Assembly: GCF_916618915.1 (NCBI RefSeq)
Contig: NZ_CAKAKE010000001.1
Coordinates: 1,302,001-1,366,000, forward strand
DNA: 64,000 nucleotides
Source of the DNA: Stenotrophomonas sp. Marseille-Q4652
GTDB lineage: Bacteria > Pseudomonadota > Gammaproteobacteria > Xanthomonadales > Xanthomonadaceae
Reading direction: 5' to 3'
The notes beneath the pieces are model-generated. The model was not told the origin of the DNA. It did not search any database and saw nothing but the letters and a program-made list of their open reading frames with translations. Positions 38,228 to 49,615 of the stretch are shown here, piece by piece (positions within the stretch are counted from its first letter, which is position 1; each line of letters opens with the position of its first letter). Position numbers and translations under genes: made by a program.

Positions 38228-38247
38228 GCCTGACTTCCCGAAAAACA

Positions 38248-38274
38248 GAAAGGGCGCCGATGGCGCCCTTTCTT
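38248..38274. terminator. Terminator after fdxA
   Basis: GAAAGGGCGCC (38248-38258) pairs perfectly with GGCGCCCTTTC (38262-38272) around GAT, followed by TT. It lies between convergent fdxA and the BamC-like gene and can serve both. Confidence 0.8.
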
Positions 38275-38297
38275 GTGCCTGACCGGCAACTGCCGGA

Positions 38298-38804
38298 TCA
38301 GTTGCCCAGGCGCTGCTGCAACTCGGCAATCAGCTTGACCGGAGCGGCATCGGTGGCCGGCAGGCCACGCGGATCGACCGCCGAGACGTAGCTGCCCGCT
38401 TCCACGCCGACCACGCGCACCAGGAAGTTGCTGCCCTCGTAGGCCACGTCATAGGAGCCCAGCAACTGGGCGCGGCTGGCGATGGTCACGCCCTCGATCG
38501 ACTCCAGGACCTGGCCGACCTTGCCAAACACCTCGTCGCGTGAGCCCGCGGCGGTGAAGCCACCGGCCGGCATCGCGCCCGCTGCTGCCTGCGCGGGACG
38601 CGCCACCGACGAAGCCAGCACCGATTCCTGCGGGGCACTGGCGCCGGGCAGGTTCAAGTCTGGCGGCACTTCCAGCGGGCGCATCTCCGGGGCCATCGCG
38701 TAGTCGCCACGCGCACCCTTGCCGAAACAGCCCGTGGTGGTGACAGCCACCACCGCCGACAGGGCAAGCGACAGCACGCGGACGGGGGTGTTGGAATCAG
38801 ACAT
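38298..38804 (-). CDS. BamC-like lipoprotein
   Basis: A 168-residue lipoprotein with lipobox TTTGC (Cys26). The mature N-terminus has PPDLNLPGAS, resembling the 'PPDL' segment by which BamC contacts BamD, and the C-terminal half (about 85-168) forms one small helix-grip-like domain (DEVFGKVGQVLESIEGVTI). E. coli BamC has two such domains and about 344 residues, so this is a short version. It sits 30 bp downstream of dapA, exactly where bamC lies in E. coli, which supports the assignment. Similarity is weak, hence no gene symbol. Confidence 0.75.
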   Translation of the reverse strand: MSDSNTPVRVLSLALSAVVAVTTTGCFGKGARGDYAMAPEMRPLEVPPDLNLPGASAPQESVLASSVARPAQAAAGAMPAGGFTAAGSRDEVFGKVGQVLESIEGVTIASRAQLLGSYDVAYEGSNFLVRVVGVEAGSYVSAVDPRGLPATDAAPVKLIAELQQRLGN

Positions 38805-38834
38805 CGTGAATCTCCTGGGTCAGGCCGCCGATGC

Positions 38835-39728
38835 TCAGCGGCTGGAAAGCTCTTCCAACGCAACGGCGTCGGCAGCAAGTTGGTCGGCCGCGGCATGGTG
38901 CCCCGCGGACAGCGGCAGCAGCGGCAGCCGCAGGCCATGGCCGATGCCGGCGCGCTGCAGCAGCGCCTTCACCGGAATGGGGTTGGATTCGATACCACAG
39001 AAGGCGTGGAACGGTTGCAAACGTGCATCCCACGACCCGGTCGCCTCGCGCTCGCCGGCGCGGGCGAGGTCGCACAGGCGCCGGTAGGCCGCCGGCAACA
39101 CGTTGGAGCCGACCGAGATCAGGCCATCGATCCCCGACAGCATGGAACGCGCCGCGGTGGCGTCGTCACCCCCGAGGATGGCGAACGAGTCACTGCGCAG
39201 CGCCAGCAGCGCATCGACTCGCGCGCTGTCCGACACCGCTTCCTTGATGCCAACGATGTTCGGGTGCGAGGCCAGCTCGGCCACGGTCTCCGGCAGCATG
39301 TCGCAACCGGTACGGCCCGGGACGTTGTATAGCACCACCGGCAGACCACCCTGCTCGGCGACCGCCCGGTAGTGGGCGATGAGCCCGGCCTGGGTCGGCC
39401 GCACATAAGGAGGCGTGACCACCAAGGCATGGGTGGCGCCATTGGCGGCCGCGCGCCGGGTCTGCTCGATGGTCTTGGCGGTGCCCGAGAGGCCGGTGCC
39501 GGCCAGCACCGGTATGCGCCCGCCGAGCACCTTGACCGCCGTGCGCAGCAGGCTGTCGTACTCGTCATCGGACAGCGTCGCCGCCTCGCCGGTCGAACCG
39601 GCCACGACCACGCCCTGGATGCCGCCGTTGATCTGTTTGCGCAGCAGTTCCAGCCAGCCGTCAGGGTCCAGTGCGCCGTCGGCGCGGAAAGGGGTGGCCA
39701 GGGCGGTGATGATGCCGGAAAGTGCCAA
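38835..39728 (-). CDS. dapA: 4-hydroxy-tetrahydrodipicolinate synthase
   Basis: A 297-residue TIM-barrel aldolase condensing pyruvate with aspartate semialdehyde in lysine and diaminopimelate synthesis. The Schiff-base Lys is K162 ([10 protein letters not shown]), the catalytic Tyr is Y134 ([13 protein letters not shown]), and [16 protein letters not shown] holds the Thr of the proton relay. It diverges from gcvR and precedes a BamC-like lipoprotein, the common dapA-bamC arrangement. Confidence 0.95.
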   Translation of the reverse strand: MALSGIITALATPFRADGALDPDGWLELLRKQINGGIQGVVVAGSTGEAATLSDDEYDSLLRTAVKVLGGRIPVLAGTGLSGTAKTIEQTRRAAANGATHALVVTPPYVRPTQAGLIAHYRAVAEQGGLPVVLYNVPGRTGCDMLPETVAELASHPNIVGIKEAVSDSARVDALLALRSDSFAILGGDDATAARSMLSGIDGLISVGSNVLPAAYRRLCDLARAGEREATGSWDARLQPFHAFCGIESNPIPVKALLQRAGIGHGLRLPLLPLSAGHHAAADQLAADAVALEELSSR

Positions 39729-39793
39729 GGATCAAGTGCTCTTTGGAAGTGAACAGGCCTGCATCGCGCAGGTTCATGACGCCCGCATGTTAC

Positions 39794-39823
39794 TTGCGGG
39801 CCGAAAGCGCGGGCAAGTATGCT
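39794..39823 (+). promoter_or_regulatory. Putative promoter of gcvR
   Basis: TTGCGG (39794-39799) and TATGCT (39818-39823) are 18 bp apart in the divergent gap with dapA, giving a leader of about 60 nt. Confidence 0.5.
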
Positions 39824-39891
39824 GGACGTCGGCGAACAGCGCGTTTTCCGCGTGCCGTTCAGACTCAAATGAAAGTATCACCGGAATCGCC

Positions 39892-40452
39892 TTGACCGAC
39901 ACCACGCCGCGGCCGCAGCCGACTGAAAACCACCTCCTGATCAACGCCTACACGACGCATCCGGAGTCTCCCCTGCTGCCCGTCACCCGCCGCATCGCCG
40001 ACAGCGGCTGCAACCTGGTCGATGCGCGACTGGCCACGGTGGGACGCGATGTCTCGGTCACCGCGCTGGCGACCGGCTCCTGGGATGCGGTGGCCAAGCT
40101 CGAAGCGATGATGACGCGGCTGGAGCGGGAGGAAGGCCTGAAGCTGGTGTGGTACCGCACCGGTGCCAAGCAGACCCAGTCCAACCTGCTGCCGTACATC
40201 GTCGAGGTGATTGCGGCCGACAAGCCCGGCATCCTGTTCCAGCTGGCGGATTTCTTTGATCGCCAGGGCATCACCATCGAGAACCTGCAAAGCACGCGCT
40301 ACCGCGCCATGCAGACCGGCGCGGAGATGTTCTCGGCCCAGGTGACCATCGGCGTGCCGGCCAACATGCATATTGCCGCGCTGCGCGATGATTTCCTGGA
40401 ATTCTGCGATCACCTCAACCTCGACGCGATCATGGATCCGATGAAGTTCTGA
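39892..40452 (+). CDS. gcvR: Glycine cleavage system transcriptional repressor-like ACT protein
   Basis: A 186-residue protein made of two ACT domains (about 15-95 and 100-180), with HLLINAYTTHPESPLLPVTRRIADSGCNLVDARL in the first and ADKPGILFQLADFFDRQGITIENL in the second. This tandem is the GcvR layout; in E. coli GcvR binds glycine and GcvA to repress gcv genes. No gcv gene is nearby. The start is taken as TTG at 39892 with GGA seven bases before it; no in-frame ATG precedes the conserved region at a sensible distance, so the start is the uncertain part. Confidence 0.85.
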   Translation: MTDTTPRPQPTENHLLINAYTTHPESPLLPVTRRIADSGCNLVDARLATVGRDVSVTALATGSWDAVAKLEAMMTRLEREEGLKLVWYRTGAKQTQSNLLPYIVEVIAADKPGILFQLADFFDRQGITIENLQSTRYRAMQTGAEMFSAQVTIGVPANMHIAALRDDFLEFCDHLNLDAIMDPMKF

Positions 40453-40523
40453 TCGGCTGCCTGCGCGAATCCGTCACGCTCGCGCTGGCGTAATGGCAAT
40501 ACCCCGGGCTCCGGAAGCACCAG

Positions 40524-41003
40524 ATGAATATCGGCGACACCCTGGACCGCAACACCCTCGACCTTCCGCTGGACCTGTCCGGCGGCGCCCGGACCACGCT
40601 GGGCGAGCAGGCCGGCCACTGGCTGGTGCTTTACTTCTATCCCAAGGACAGCACCCCGGGCTGCACCACCGAGGGCCTGGATTTCAACGCGCTGCTCCCG
40701 GCGTTCACGAAGGCCGGGGCCACGGTGTTCGGCGTATCGCGCGACTCGGTGAAGTCGCACGACAACTTCTGCGCCAGGCAGGGTTTTGCCTTCCCGCTGG
40801 TCAGCGATGGCGACGAGGCCCTGTGCACCGCCTTCGACGTGATCAAGCTCAAGAACATGTACGGCAAACAGGTGCGCGGCATCGAACGCAGCACCTTCCT
40901 CATTTCGCCCGAGGGCCGGGTCGTCCAGGCCTGGCGCAAGGTCAAGGTCGCCGGCCACGCCCAGGCCGTGCTCGACGCACTGAAGGTCGAACAGACCCGG
41001 TGA
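40524..41003 (+). CDS. bcp: Thioredoxin-dependent peroxiredoxin, Bcp/PrxQ type
   Basis: A 159-residue peroxiredoxin that reduces hydrogen and organic peroxides. The peroxidatic Cys is C47 in PKDSTPGCTTEG. There is no Cys five residues later as in E. coli Bcp. Instead C83 (HDNFCARQGF) is present, the same 47/83 pair that forms the intramolecular disulfide in Xylella PrxQ. RSTFLISPEGRVVQAWRKVK closes the fold. It lies between gcvR and the PhoH gene. Confidence 0.94.
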   Translation: MNIGDTLDRNTLDLPLDLSGGARTTLGEQAGHWLVLYFYPKDSTPGCTTEGLDFNALLPAFTKAGATVFGVSRDSVKSHDNFCARQGFAFPLVSDGDEALCTAFDVIKLKNMYGKQVRGIERSTFLISPEGRVVQAWRKVKVAGHAQAVLDALKVEQTR

Positions 41004-41084
41004 CCACCCCTGTTCCACGAACCGGCCATCACCCTGCCCCGCAGGCGTGATGGCTTGCCCCTGCCCAGCCAACAGGAATCGACG

Positions 41085-42485
41085 ATGACCCGAGGCAAGC
41101 GCATCTACGTACTGGATACCAACGTGCTGATGCACGATCCAACCGCGCTGTTCAAGTTCGAGGAGCACGATGTCTACCTGCCGATGCAGGTGATCGAGGA
41201 GCTGGACAACGGCAAGAAGGGAACCTCCGAGGCCAGCCGCAATGCCCGCCAGGTCAGCCGTTTCCTCAACGAGCTGGTCGAGGCCTCGGGCCTGGCCAAC
41301 ATGGCCGACGGCATTCCGCTGTCCCTGCCGCACGGCCTGCAGTTGCGTGGCAAGCATGCCGCCGGCCTGCTGCGGTTCCAGACCAGCCATTTCGAGGCGG
41401 GAAAGAGCTTCGGCGCGGTGATCCCGGACAACGCCATCCTCGGCGCGATCCTGGCGCTGAAGGAAGAACACCCCGAGGTCCCGGTGGTGTTCGTGTCCAA
41501 GGACATCAACCTGCGGATCAAGGCGGCCATCGCCGGGATCGTGTCGGAGGACTACGAGAACGACCGCGCCCTGGATGACTTCAGCCTGCTCTACACCGGC
41601 GCCAACGAGCTGCCGGAAGATTTCTGGAAGAAGCACACCGATGCGCTGCGCAGCTGGAGCGAGCGCGGCCGTACCCACTACGAGATCGACCAGGCCGACG
41701 ACGAGGACTGGCATCCGAACCAGTACGTGTACCTGCCCGGCGACGACGACGTGGAGCTGCGCGTTTCGAAGGTAGGCGGGGATGGCCGCATCACCCTGTC
41801 CATCGTCGATGACTTCCGTCAACCGAGCCATTCGGTGTGGGGCATCACCGCGCGCAACCGCGAGCAGAACTTCGCGCTCAACGCACTGATGGACCCGGAG
41901 ATCGACTTCGTCACCCTGCTGGGCACCGCCGGCACCGGCAAGACCCTGCTCGCGCTGGCTGCCGGCCTGGCGCAGACGATGGATACCCAGCGTTACCGGG
42001 AGATCATCATGACCCGCGCCACGGTCAGCGTTGGCGAGGACATCGGCTTCCTGCCCGGCACCGAGGAGGAAAAGATGACGCCGTGGATGGGCGCACTGAC
42101 CGACAACCTGGAAGTGCTCACCCACAACCAGGAAGGCGGGGCATGGGGCCGTGCGGCGACCAATGACCTGCTGGCGAGCCGGATCAAGATCCGCTCGCTC
42201 AACTTCATGCGCGGCCGCACCTTCCTGTCGCGGTACCTGATCCTGGACGAGGCGCAGAACCTCACGCCCAAGCAGATGAAGACCCTGATCACCCGCGCCG
42301 GTCCCGGCACCAAGATCGTGTGCCTGGGCAACGTGGAGCAGATCGACACGCCGTACCTGACCGAGACCACCTCGGGCCTGACCTACGCGGTGGACCGCTT
42401 CAAGAAATGGCCGCACAGCGCGCACATCACCCTGCGTCGCGGCGAGCGCTCGCGCCTGGCCGACTATGCCTCGGAAGTGCTGTAA
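41085..42485 (+). CDS. PIN-PhoH fusion ATPase (PhoH2 type)
   Basis: A 466-residue protein with an N-terminal PIN RNase domain (about 1-135; acidic residues in YVLDTNVLMHD, VIEELD and FVSKDINLR) fused to a PhoH ATPase domain (about 215-466). The latter has Walker [17 protein letters not shown] and Walker B YLILDEAQNLTPKQMKTLITRAG. PhoH2 proteins of this layout have sequence-specific RNase and RNA helicase activity. Many are found as toxin-like pairs; no small antitoxin gene precedes this one. AGGA supports the ATG at 41085. Confidence 0.92.
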   Translation: MTRGKRIYVLDTNVLMHDPTALFKFEEHDVYLPMQVIEELDNGKKGTSEASRNARQVSRFLNELVEASGLANMADGIPLSLPHGLQLRGKHAAGLLRFQTSHFEAGKSFGAVIPDNAILGAILALKEEHPEVPVVFVSKDINLRIKAAIAGIVSEDYENDRALDDFSLLYTGANELPEDFWKKHTDALRSWSERGRTHYEIDQADDEDWHPNQYVYLPGDDDVELRVSKVGGDGRITLSIVDDFRQPSHSVWGITARNREQNFALNALMDPEIDFVTLLGTAGTGKTLLALAAGLAQTMDTQRYREIIMTRATVSVGEDIGFLPGTEEEKMTPWMGALTDNLEVLTHNQEGGAWGRAATNDLLASRIKIRSLNFMRGRTFLSRYLILDEAQNLTPKQMKTLITRAGPGTKIVCLGNVEQIDTPYLTETTSGLTYAVDRFKKWPHSAHITLRRGERSRLADYASEVL

Positions 42486-42632
42486 CCCGGATTGCCCTGC
42501 GCACGGCGCAGGGCATCCGACCGGATGATCGCCGCGCGCGGCCTGACAACCCCTTGCCGCCTGCGCCGATCCGACTATCGTGGTCGACACCGCGCCACGC
42601 GCGATGCAACCCTCTGCCCAACGGAGATTCCA

Positions 42633-43118
42633 GTGAAACGCATCCCCGCCCTGCTCCTCGCCTCCGGCCTCGTGGCGCTGGCGGCCTGCACGCCGGCCAA
42701 CGTCAAGCCCGGGGCCACTGTCCCGACCGCGATCAAGGCCGGGCAGTCCTGGGTCGTGACCCGCCCGGTGGTCGTTGCGCAGGTCCTGGATACCTGCTCG
42801 CGCGAAAGCCCGGCGCGCGATGGCCGCGTCACCGGCTACTGGGCCCCCAGCCGCGCCGACGTCGAACAGCTGGAATCGCGCCTGCCGTCGCTGTCACCGC
42901 AGGTCGCCAACCCAACCGACTCCAACCGACAGTACGTGGGCGTGGAGATCGATGGCCAGCGGCTGGTCTACATCAACGCATTCTCGCTGCCCGACCACGC
43001 CGACATCGACCCCTCGCGCGAGGCGGTGCGCGTGTGCGATGGCGGCGATCGCTTCTGGGGTGCGCTGTTCAATCCGAAGACCGGTGAGTTCAGCGGGATT
43101 GCCAGCAACGGCCGCTGA
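42633..43118 (+). CDS. Lipoprotein of unknown function
   Basis: A 161-residue lipoprotein starting at GTG 42633 (GGAG six bases before) with a signal ending LVALAAC (Cys19). The mature part has a VVVAQVLDTCSRESP segment, a YVGVEIDGQRLVYINAFSLP strand pair and a Cys-containing VCDGGDRFWGALFNP near the end, so two Cys may form a disulfide. I recognise no family. It stands alone, 147 bp after the PhoH gene and 12 bp before the DUF1275 gene. Confidence 0.72.
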   Translation: MKRIPALLLASGLVALAACTPANVKPGATVPTAIKAGQSWVVTRPVVVAQVLDTCSRESPARDGRVTGYWAPSRADVEQLESRLPSLSPQVANPTDSNRQYVGVEIDGQRLVYINAFSLPDHADIDPSREAVRVCDGGDRFWGALFNPKTGEFSGIASNGR

Positions 43119-43130
43119 GGCGTTCCTGCC

Positions 43131-43799
43131 ATGGGGATCCAACTTCCGCGCTGGGTGTGGATAGGCGCCGTACTGCTGTCCAGCGTGGCCGGCATGGTCA
43201 ACGTGGTGGGCTTCCTGGGCTTCGAACACCTGTTCCTGAGCCACATGACCGGCACCACCAGCCAGCTCGGCATTGCCCTGGCGCATGGTGACTGGCGCTC
43301 GGTCGGCCAGCTGTGGGCACTGATCATCGCGTTCTGCCTGGGCGCCACCTGCAGCGGGCTTATCGTGCAGGACTCCACCCTCATCCTGGGCCGCCGCTAC
43401 GGCGTGGTCCTTATCCTGGAAGCCATCCTCCTGCTCGCCGCCGTCTATCTGTTCAAGCAGCAGCAGATCTGGGGCGCGCTGTGCGCGGCTGCCGCCTGCG
43501 GCATGCAGAACGCGATGGCCACCACCTTCAGCGGCGCGATCATCCGCACCACCCACCTCACCGGCATGTTCACCGACCTCGGCATCGGCCTGGGCCATCT
43601 GCTGCGCGGCCTGCCGTTGCAGATGCGGCGCCTGACCCTGAGCGGCCTGATCGCCAGCGGCTTCCTGGCCGGCGGCATGATCGGGGCGCTGCTGTTCGAT
43701 CGCCTCCAGTACGACGCCCTGCTTGCGCCCGCGCTGCTCACCGGCGCCACCGGCAGCGGCTACGTGATCTACCAGCACTGGACGCGGCGCCAACGTTGA
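43131..43799 (+). CDS. DUF1275 (YoaK) family membrane protein
   Basis: A 222-residue inner-membrane protein with about six helices. The family block [27 protein letters not shown] at the N-terminus and [26 protein letters not shown] in the middle are characteristic of YoaK/DUF1275. Function is unknown. It is placed between a lipoprotein and thiD with short gaps. Confidence 0.85.
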   Translation: MGIQLPRWVWIGAVLLSSVAGMVNVVGFLGFEHLFLSHMTGTTSQLGIALAHGDWRSVGQLWALIIAFCLGATCSGLIVQDSTLILGRRYGVVLILEAILLLAAVYLFKQQQIWGALCAAAACGMQNAMATTFSGAIIRTTHLTGMFTDLGIGLGHLLRGLPLQMRRLTLSGLIASGFLAGGMIGALLFDRLQYDALLAPALLTGATGSGYVIYQHWTRRQR

Positions 43800-43841
43800 G
43801 CTGCGGCAGCAATGCGCGGGCAAACATTGCACAATTGCCGG

Positions 43842-44651
43842 ATGAACCCTTCGACCATTCTTTCCGCACTGACCATCGCCGGTTCGGACTCCGGCGGCGG
43901 TGCCGGCATCCAGGCCGACCTCAAGGCCTTTGCCGCCCACGGCGTGCATGGCCTGTCCGCCATCGCCGCGCTCACCGCACAGCACACCCGCGGCGTCACC
44001 GCGGTGCACGTGCCACCACTGGACTTCCTGCAGGCCCAGATCGACGCCTGTTTCGATGACTTCCAGGTCCACGCGGTGAAGCTCGGCATGCTCGCCAACG
44101 CCGATGTCATCCACCTGGTTGCCGATGCACTGGAGAAGTACCAGCCCACGCACGTGGTGCTGGACCCGGTCATGGTTGCCACCAGCGGCGCCAAGCTGCT
44201 CGAGGACAGCGCACTGCGTGCGATGCGCGAGCGCCTGCTGCCCTTGGCCACCCTGCTCACCCCCAACACGCCCGAGGCCGAACTGCTGCTGGATCGACGG
44301 ATCGAAAGCGCGGAAAACGCCGAGGACGCCGCCGCCGCGCTGCTGGAACTGGGCACCGGCGCGGTCCTGCTCAAGGGCGGGCACCTGGCCGAAGGCCGGC
44401 AGGTAGTGGATCGCTACATCGATGGCGCCACCCGTGCCGAGTTCACCCATGCACGCCTCCCGGTCGATGCACACGGCACCGGCTGCACCCTGGCCTCGGC
44501 CATCGCCGCGCAACTTTGCAACGGGCTGCGGTTGCCCGACGCCTGCGAGTCGGCGATCGACTACATCGCGCGCGGCCTGCAGCGCGGCTATCACCCGGGC
44601 CGCAGCGAGGTGATGGTGCTGGACCATTTCGGCGCGTCGCGCCCTGCATGA
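43842..44651 (+). CDS. thiD: Hydroxymethylpyrimidine/phosphomethylpyrimidine kinase
   Basis: A 269-residue ribokinase-fold enzyme that phosphorylates HMP and HMP-P for thiamine synthesis. [22 protein letters not shown] (about 8-29), [16 protein letters not shown] and the anion-hole [15 protein letters not shown] near residue 205 are diagnostic. [11 protein letters not shown] gives the start at 43842. It overlaps the following hydrolase by ATGA. No TPP riboswitch is visible in the 42-bp upstream gap. Confidence 0.95.
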   Translation: MNPSTILSALTIAGSDSGGGAGIQADLKAFAAHGVHGLSAIAALTAQHTRGVTAVHVPPLDFLQAQIDACFDDFQVHAVKLGMLANADVIHLVADALEKYQPTHVVLDPVMVATSGAKLLEDSALRAMRERLLPLATLLTPNTPEAELLLDRRIESAENAEDAAAALLELGTGAVLLKGGHLAEGRQVVDRYIDGATRAEFTHARLPVDAHGTGCTLASAIAAQLCNGLRLPDACESAIDYIARGLQRGYHPGRSEVMVLDHFGASRPA

Positions 44652-45508
44652 GCAGGCAGGTCAACCTCACGGCCACCGCTGGCGATGGCCACGCGTGGGA
44701 GCTGATCGGCTGTGTGCCGGCAGCACGCAAGGCCACCGTGCTGTGGCTGCCGGCCCTCGGCGTCTCGGCGCGCAATTACCTGCCGCTTGCGCAGGCGCTT
44801 GCCGGACACGGCGTGGCGACCTTCGTGCACGAGTGGCGCGGTAACGGCAGTAGCAGCCTTCGGCCCTCGCGCACGGTGGACTGGGGCTACCGCGAGATCC
44901 TGCAGCTGGACCTGCCGGCCAGCCTGGCGGCGATCTCCGGCGAAGACACCGGCCCCGTTCTGCTGGGCGGGCACAGCCTCGGCGGCCAGCTCTCGTGTTG
45001 CTTTGCCGCGTTGCATCCCAATGCGTTCTCGGGGCTGCTGCTGGTGGCCAGCGGAACGCCGTGGTGGCGCAGCTTTCCCGCACCACGCCGTTTCCTGCTC
45101 CCGCTGGCCTATCGCTTCCTGCCCTGGCTTGCCCGTCACCAGGGCGTGCTGCACGGACGGCGGATCGGCTTTGGCGGCCGCGAGGCACGCGGCCTGATCG
45201 CCGACTGGGCGCGCGTCGGCCTCACCAACCGTTACGCTGCCCGCGACTGGGACGTTGACCTGGAGCAGGCCATCAGCCAACTGCAGGTTCCGGCCTCGGC
45301 GGTGGTGATGGACGAAGACTGGCTGGCACCGGAAAGCTCGATGCGCGCCCTCCTTGGCAAGATGCCGAACGCGTCCACGCAGCTTCAATGCCTGTCCGCC
45401 CAGGAAATCAGAACGCGGGCGGACCATTTCGCATGGATGAAACGTCCGGAAAGAGTGGCGCAAAGGCTGTTGGATTTTTCTGCACCGAATTTTTCACAAA
45501 AGCATTGA
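44648..45508 (+). CDS. Alpha/beta-hydrolase family protein
   Basis: A 286-residue hydrolase. The nucleophile elbow is GGHSLGGQLSCC (Ser near residue 102), the oxyanion region is VLWLPALGVSARNYLP with FVHEWRGNGSS, and a late Asp (VVMDEDWLAPESS) and His (RTRADHFAWMKRPE) complete the triad. This matches the YheT-like or YpfH-like esterase group; substrate unknown. It overlaps thiD by four bases, suggesting coexpression. Its TGA stop lies within the -35 of the tRNA-Arg promoter. Confidence 0.87.
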   Translation: MSRQVNLTATAGDGHAWELIGCVPAARKATVLWLPALGVSARNYLPLAQALAGHGVATFVHEWRGNGSSSLRPSRTVDWGYREILQLDLPASLAAISGEDTGPVLLGGHSLGGQLSCCFAALHPNAFSGLLLVASGTPWWRSFPAPRRFLLPLAYRFLPWLARHQGVLHGRRIGFGGREARGLIADWARVGLTNRYAARDWDVDLEQAISQLQVPASAVVMDEDWLAPESSMRALLGKMPNASTQLQCLSAQEIRTRADHFAWMKRPERVAQRLLDFSAPNFSQKH

Positions 45509-45533
45509 CGCCCGCGCCTCACATCCGCATAAT
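45505..45533 (+). promoter_or_regulatory. Promoter of the tandem tRNA-Arg genes
   Basis: TTGACG (45505-45510) and CATAAT (45528-45533) are separated by exactly 17 bp, a near-consensus sigma-70 promoter. The -35 hexamer overlaps the stop codon of the hydrolase. Transcription should start near 45540. Confidence 0.7.
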
Positions 45534-45548
45534 TCCGCTCCTGACGTT

Positions 45549-45625
45549 GCGCCCGTAGCTCAGTTGGATAGAGTACCTGGCTACGAACCAGGCGGTCGGG
45601 AGTTCGAATCTCTCCGGGCGCGCCA
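45549..45625 (+). tRNA. tRNA-Arg(ACG), copy 1
   Basis: A 77-nt cloverleaf: acceptor GCGCCCG/CGGGCGC, D-arm AGCTCAGTTGGATAGAGT, anticodon arm CCTGG-CTACGAA-CCAGG giving ACG, T-arm GGGAGTTCGAATCTCTCC, encoded CCA. The A34 is normally deaminated to inosine by TadA to read CGU, CGC and CGA. Confidence 0.95.
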
Positions 45626-45679
45626 TCATCAGGAAGCAGCTTTACCGCGGCTTCAGCAGTTCCAAAACTTGTCGTATAC

Positions 45680-45756
45680 GCGCCCGTAGCTCAGTTGGAT
45701 AGAGTACCTGGCTACGAACCAGGCGGTCGGGAGTTCGAATCTCTCCGGGCGCGCCA
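45680..45756 (+). tRNA. tRNA-Arg(ACG), copy 2
   Basis: Identical in sequence over all 77 nt to the copy at 45549-45625, 54 bp downstream in the same orientation. It has no visible promoter of its own and is followed by a strong terminator, so the two are one precursor. Confidence 0.95.
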
Positions 45757-45762
45757 ATACCG

Positions 45763-45794
45763 AAAAACCCACGACTGGTTCGTGGGTTTTTTTT
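45763..45794 (+). terminator. Terminator of the tRNA-Arg operon
   Basis: AAAAACCCACGA pairs over 12 bp with TCGTGGGTTTTT around CTGGT, followed by further T residues. It begins 6 nt after the second tRNA-Arg. Confidence 0.92.
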
Positions 45795-46294
45795 GCCCTG
45801 CATTCCGTATGCGCCGCCCTACATGGCGCCCCACCGGAGCATCCGGATGGGTTGTCCCTCAGCGAGCCTGCACGGTCACGGCATGACAAGCGCCCAGCCA
45901 CCCTCGCCTCCGCAACGACGACAGAAGCCACGCGCGGCATCGACATGCACACCGCCGGCAAGCGGCCGCTGCACGCGGCTGCGGCTGCGGCTGACCAAGA
46001 CCTTCCCACGGCAAGAGGAGCCAACCGCACGGACGGCGCCCTCACTGCGACTGACAGGCTCGCCAGGGAGACGCGTACAGCCCGCAGAGCCGGTAGACAG
46101 AGGGCCCGAGCAGCGCCGCGCGCAATCCACCAGTACGAGCGTGGCACGCACCCAGCGAAGCTGGATAGAAATCAGCAAACATCCCGGACATGCATGGCCG
46201 ACGATGCTAGTGCGGCCCACCACACAGCGAATCCGTCGCCGCGCCTGCCTTACGAAGACGGAAAAGAAATCAACACTGCAAAGTTTGAAGACAT
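45795..46294. other. Gene-poor 500-bp gap between two tRNA loci
   Basis: No credible coding region is seen. A plus-strand open frame at 45852-46337 has no ribosome-binding site, an Ala/Arg/Thr-rich composition and runs into the tRNA-Ser terminator. I looked for a direct repeat of the tRNA-Arg or tRNA-Ser 3' ends, as would mark an integrated element, and found none. Confidence 0.5.
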
Positions 46295-46328
46295 AAAAAA
46301 AGTCCGCGGATCATTCGATCTGCGGACT
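46295..46328 (-). terminator. Terminator of tRNA-Ser
   Basis: On the minus strand AGTCCGC pairs with GCGGACT, extended by an inner GATC/GATC pairing, and is followed by a run of T residues (plus-strand A-run 46295-46301). It is 11 nt past the tRNA 3' end. Confidence 0.85.
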
Positions 46329-46338
46329 CTTTCGTAAC

Positions 46339-46431
46339 TGGCGGAGTGAGAGGGATTCGAACCCTCGATAGAGCTTTTGACCCTATACTCCCTTAGCAGG
46401 GGAGCCCCTTCGGCCTCTCGGGCATCACTCC
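46339..46431 (-). tRNA. tRNA-Ser(GCT)
   Basis: A 93-nt class II tRNA on the minus strand. The acceptor GGAGTGA/TCACTCC is perfect, the anticodon arm CTCCC-CTGCTAA-GGGAG gives GCT, a long variable arm follows, the T-arm is GAGGGTTCGAATCCCTC, and CCA is encoded. It reads AGC and AGU. Confidence 0.94.
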
Positions 46432-46472
46432 GGGTATTGGTGCCTGTCGTTGGTGCTCGTGACAGGCCGCGA

Positions 46473-46502
46473 AGAATACCGGTTAATGGGGCCTCACGTA
46501 AA
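46473..46502 (-). promoter_or_regulatory. Putative promoter of tRNA-Ser
   Basis: Read on the minus strand, TTTACG (46497-46502) and TATTCT (46473-46478) are 18 bp apart. This begins 3 bp after the csrA stop, so tRNA-Ser can be made independently of csrA. Confidence 0.5.
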
Positions 46503-46505
46503 CCC

Positions 46506-46706
46506 TTATTCGGAAGTTTCTTCCGAAGAAGCGGCAGACTCATCTCCGCGCTGGATGCGCTGGAAGATTTCCTCGCGATGCACCGCCACATCCTTCGGCG
46601 CAGTGATGCCGATACGCACCTGGTTTCCCTTGACGCCGAGCACGGTCACGCTGACCGAGTCGCCAATCATCAGGGTTTCGCCAACGCGGCGAGTCAGGAT
46701 CAACAT
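46506..46706 (-). CDS. csrA: Carbon storage regulator CsrA
   Basis: A 66-residue RNA-binding dimer that represses or stabilises mRNAs by binding GGA-bearing hairpins in leaders. The sequence [16 protein letters not shown] through [18 protein letters not shown] is the conserved core, including the RNA-contacting R44-equivalent in VHREE; the acidic tail (about 54-66) varies. GGAG ten bases before the ATG at 46706 is the ribosome site. It lies after alaS, the classical alaS-csrA order, and before tRNA-Ser. A GacA-type regulator at 27 kb may control it through small RNAs. Confidence 0.96.
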   Translation of the reverse strand: MLILTRRVGETLMIGDSVSVTVLGVKGNQVRIGITAPKDVAVHREEIFQRIQRGDESAASSEETSE

Positions 46707-46857
46707 TTTTGTAAATCTCCATGGAGCCGGGGGACTTCCCACCGGAATCGGCGCGCTTCAATGCGCCACGCGACAAAGGGAAAAGATTGGTCATCATAGC
46801 GACAGCCGTCGATCCCCTTCAAGGATCGGCGGCTACCGCGTTCAGGACAGGTGGAGC

Positions 46858-49512
<2,655 letters not shown>

Positions 49513-49615
49513 GGGGGGTGCTGGCAGTGAGCGGGCCGACCGCGGCGATCGACGCTGGCCATGGGCCGGCGTGACGGGGCTGTCGAAACCACCAAGATTA
49601 TCAGGCCAGGCCCGC

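Noticed and set aside
41085..42485. PhoH2 as part of a toxin-antitoxin pair (PhoAT-PhoH2)
   Set aside because: No small antitoxin-like frame overlaps its start; the upstream neighbour is bcp with an 81-bp gap.
43801..43841. TPP riboswitch before thiD
   Set aside because: The gap is only 42 bp, too short for a TPP aptamer, and contains none of its conserved segments.
45852..46337. Possible 161-residue protein in the gap between tRNA genes
   Set aside because: No Shine-Dalgarno sequence, low-complexity Ala/Arg/Thr composition, and overlap with the tRNA-Ser terminator.
46339..46431. tRNA-flanked integration site
   Set aside because: No integrase gene and no direct repeat of a tRNA 3' end could be found around the tRNA-Arg or tRNA-Ser genes.
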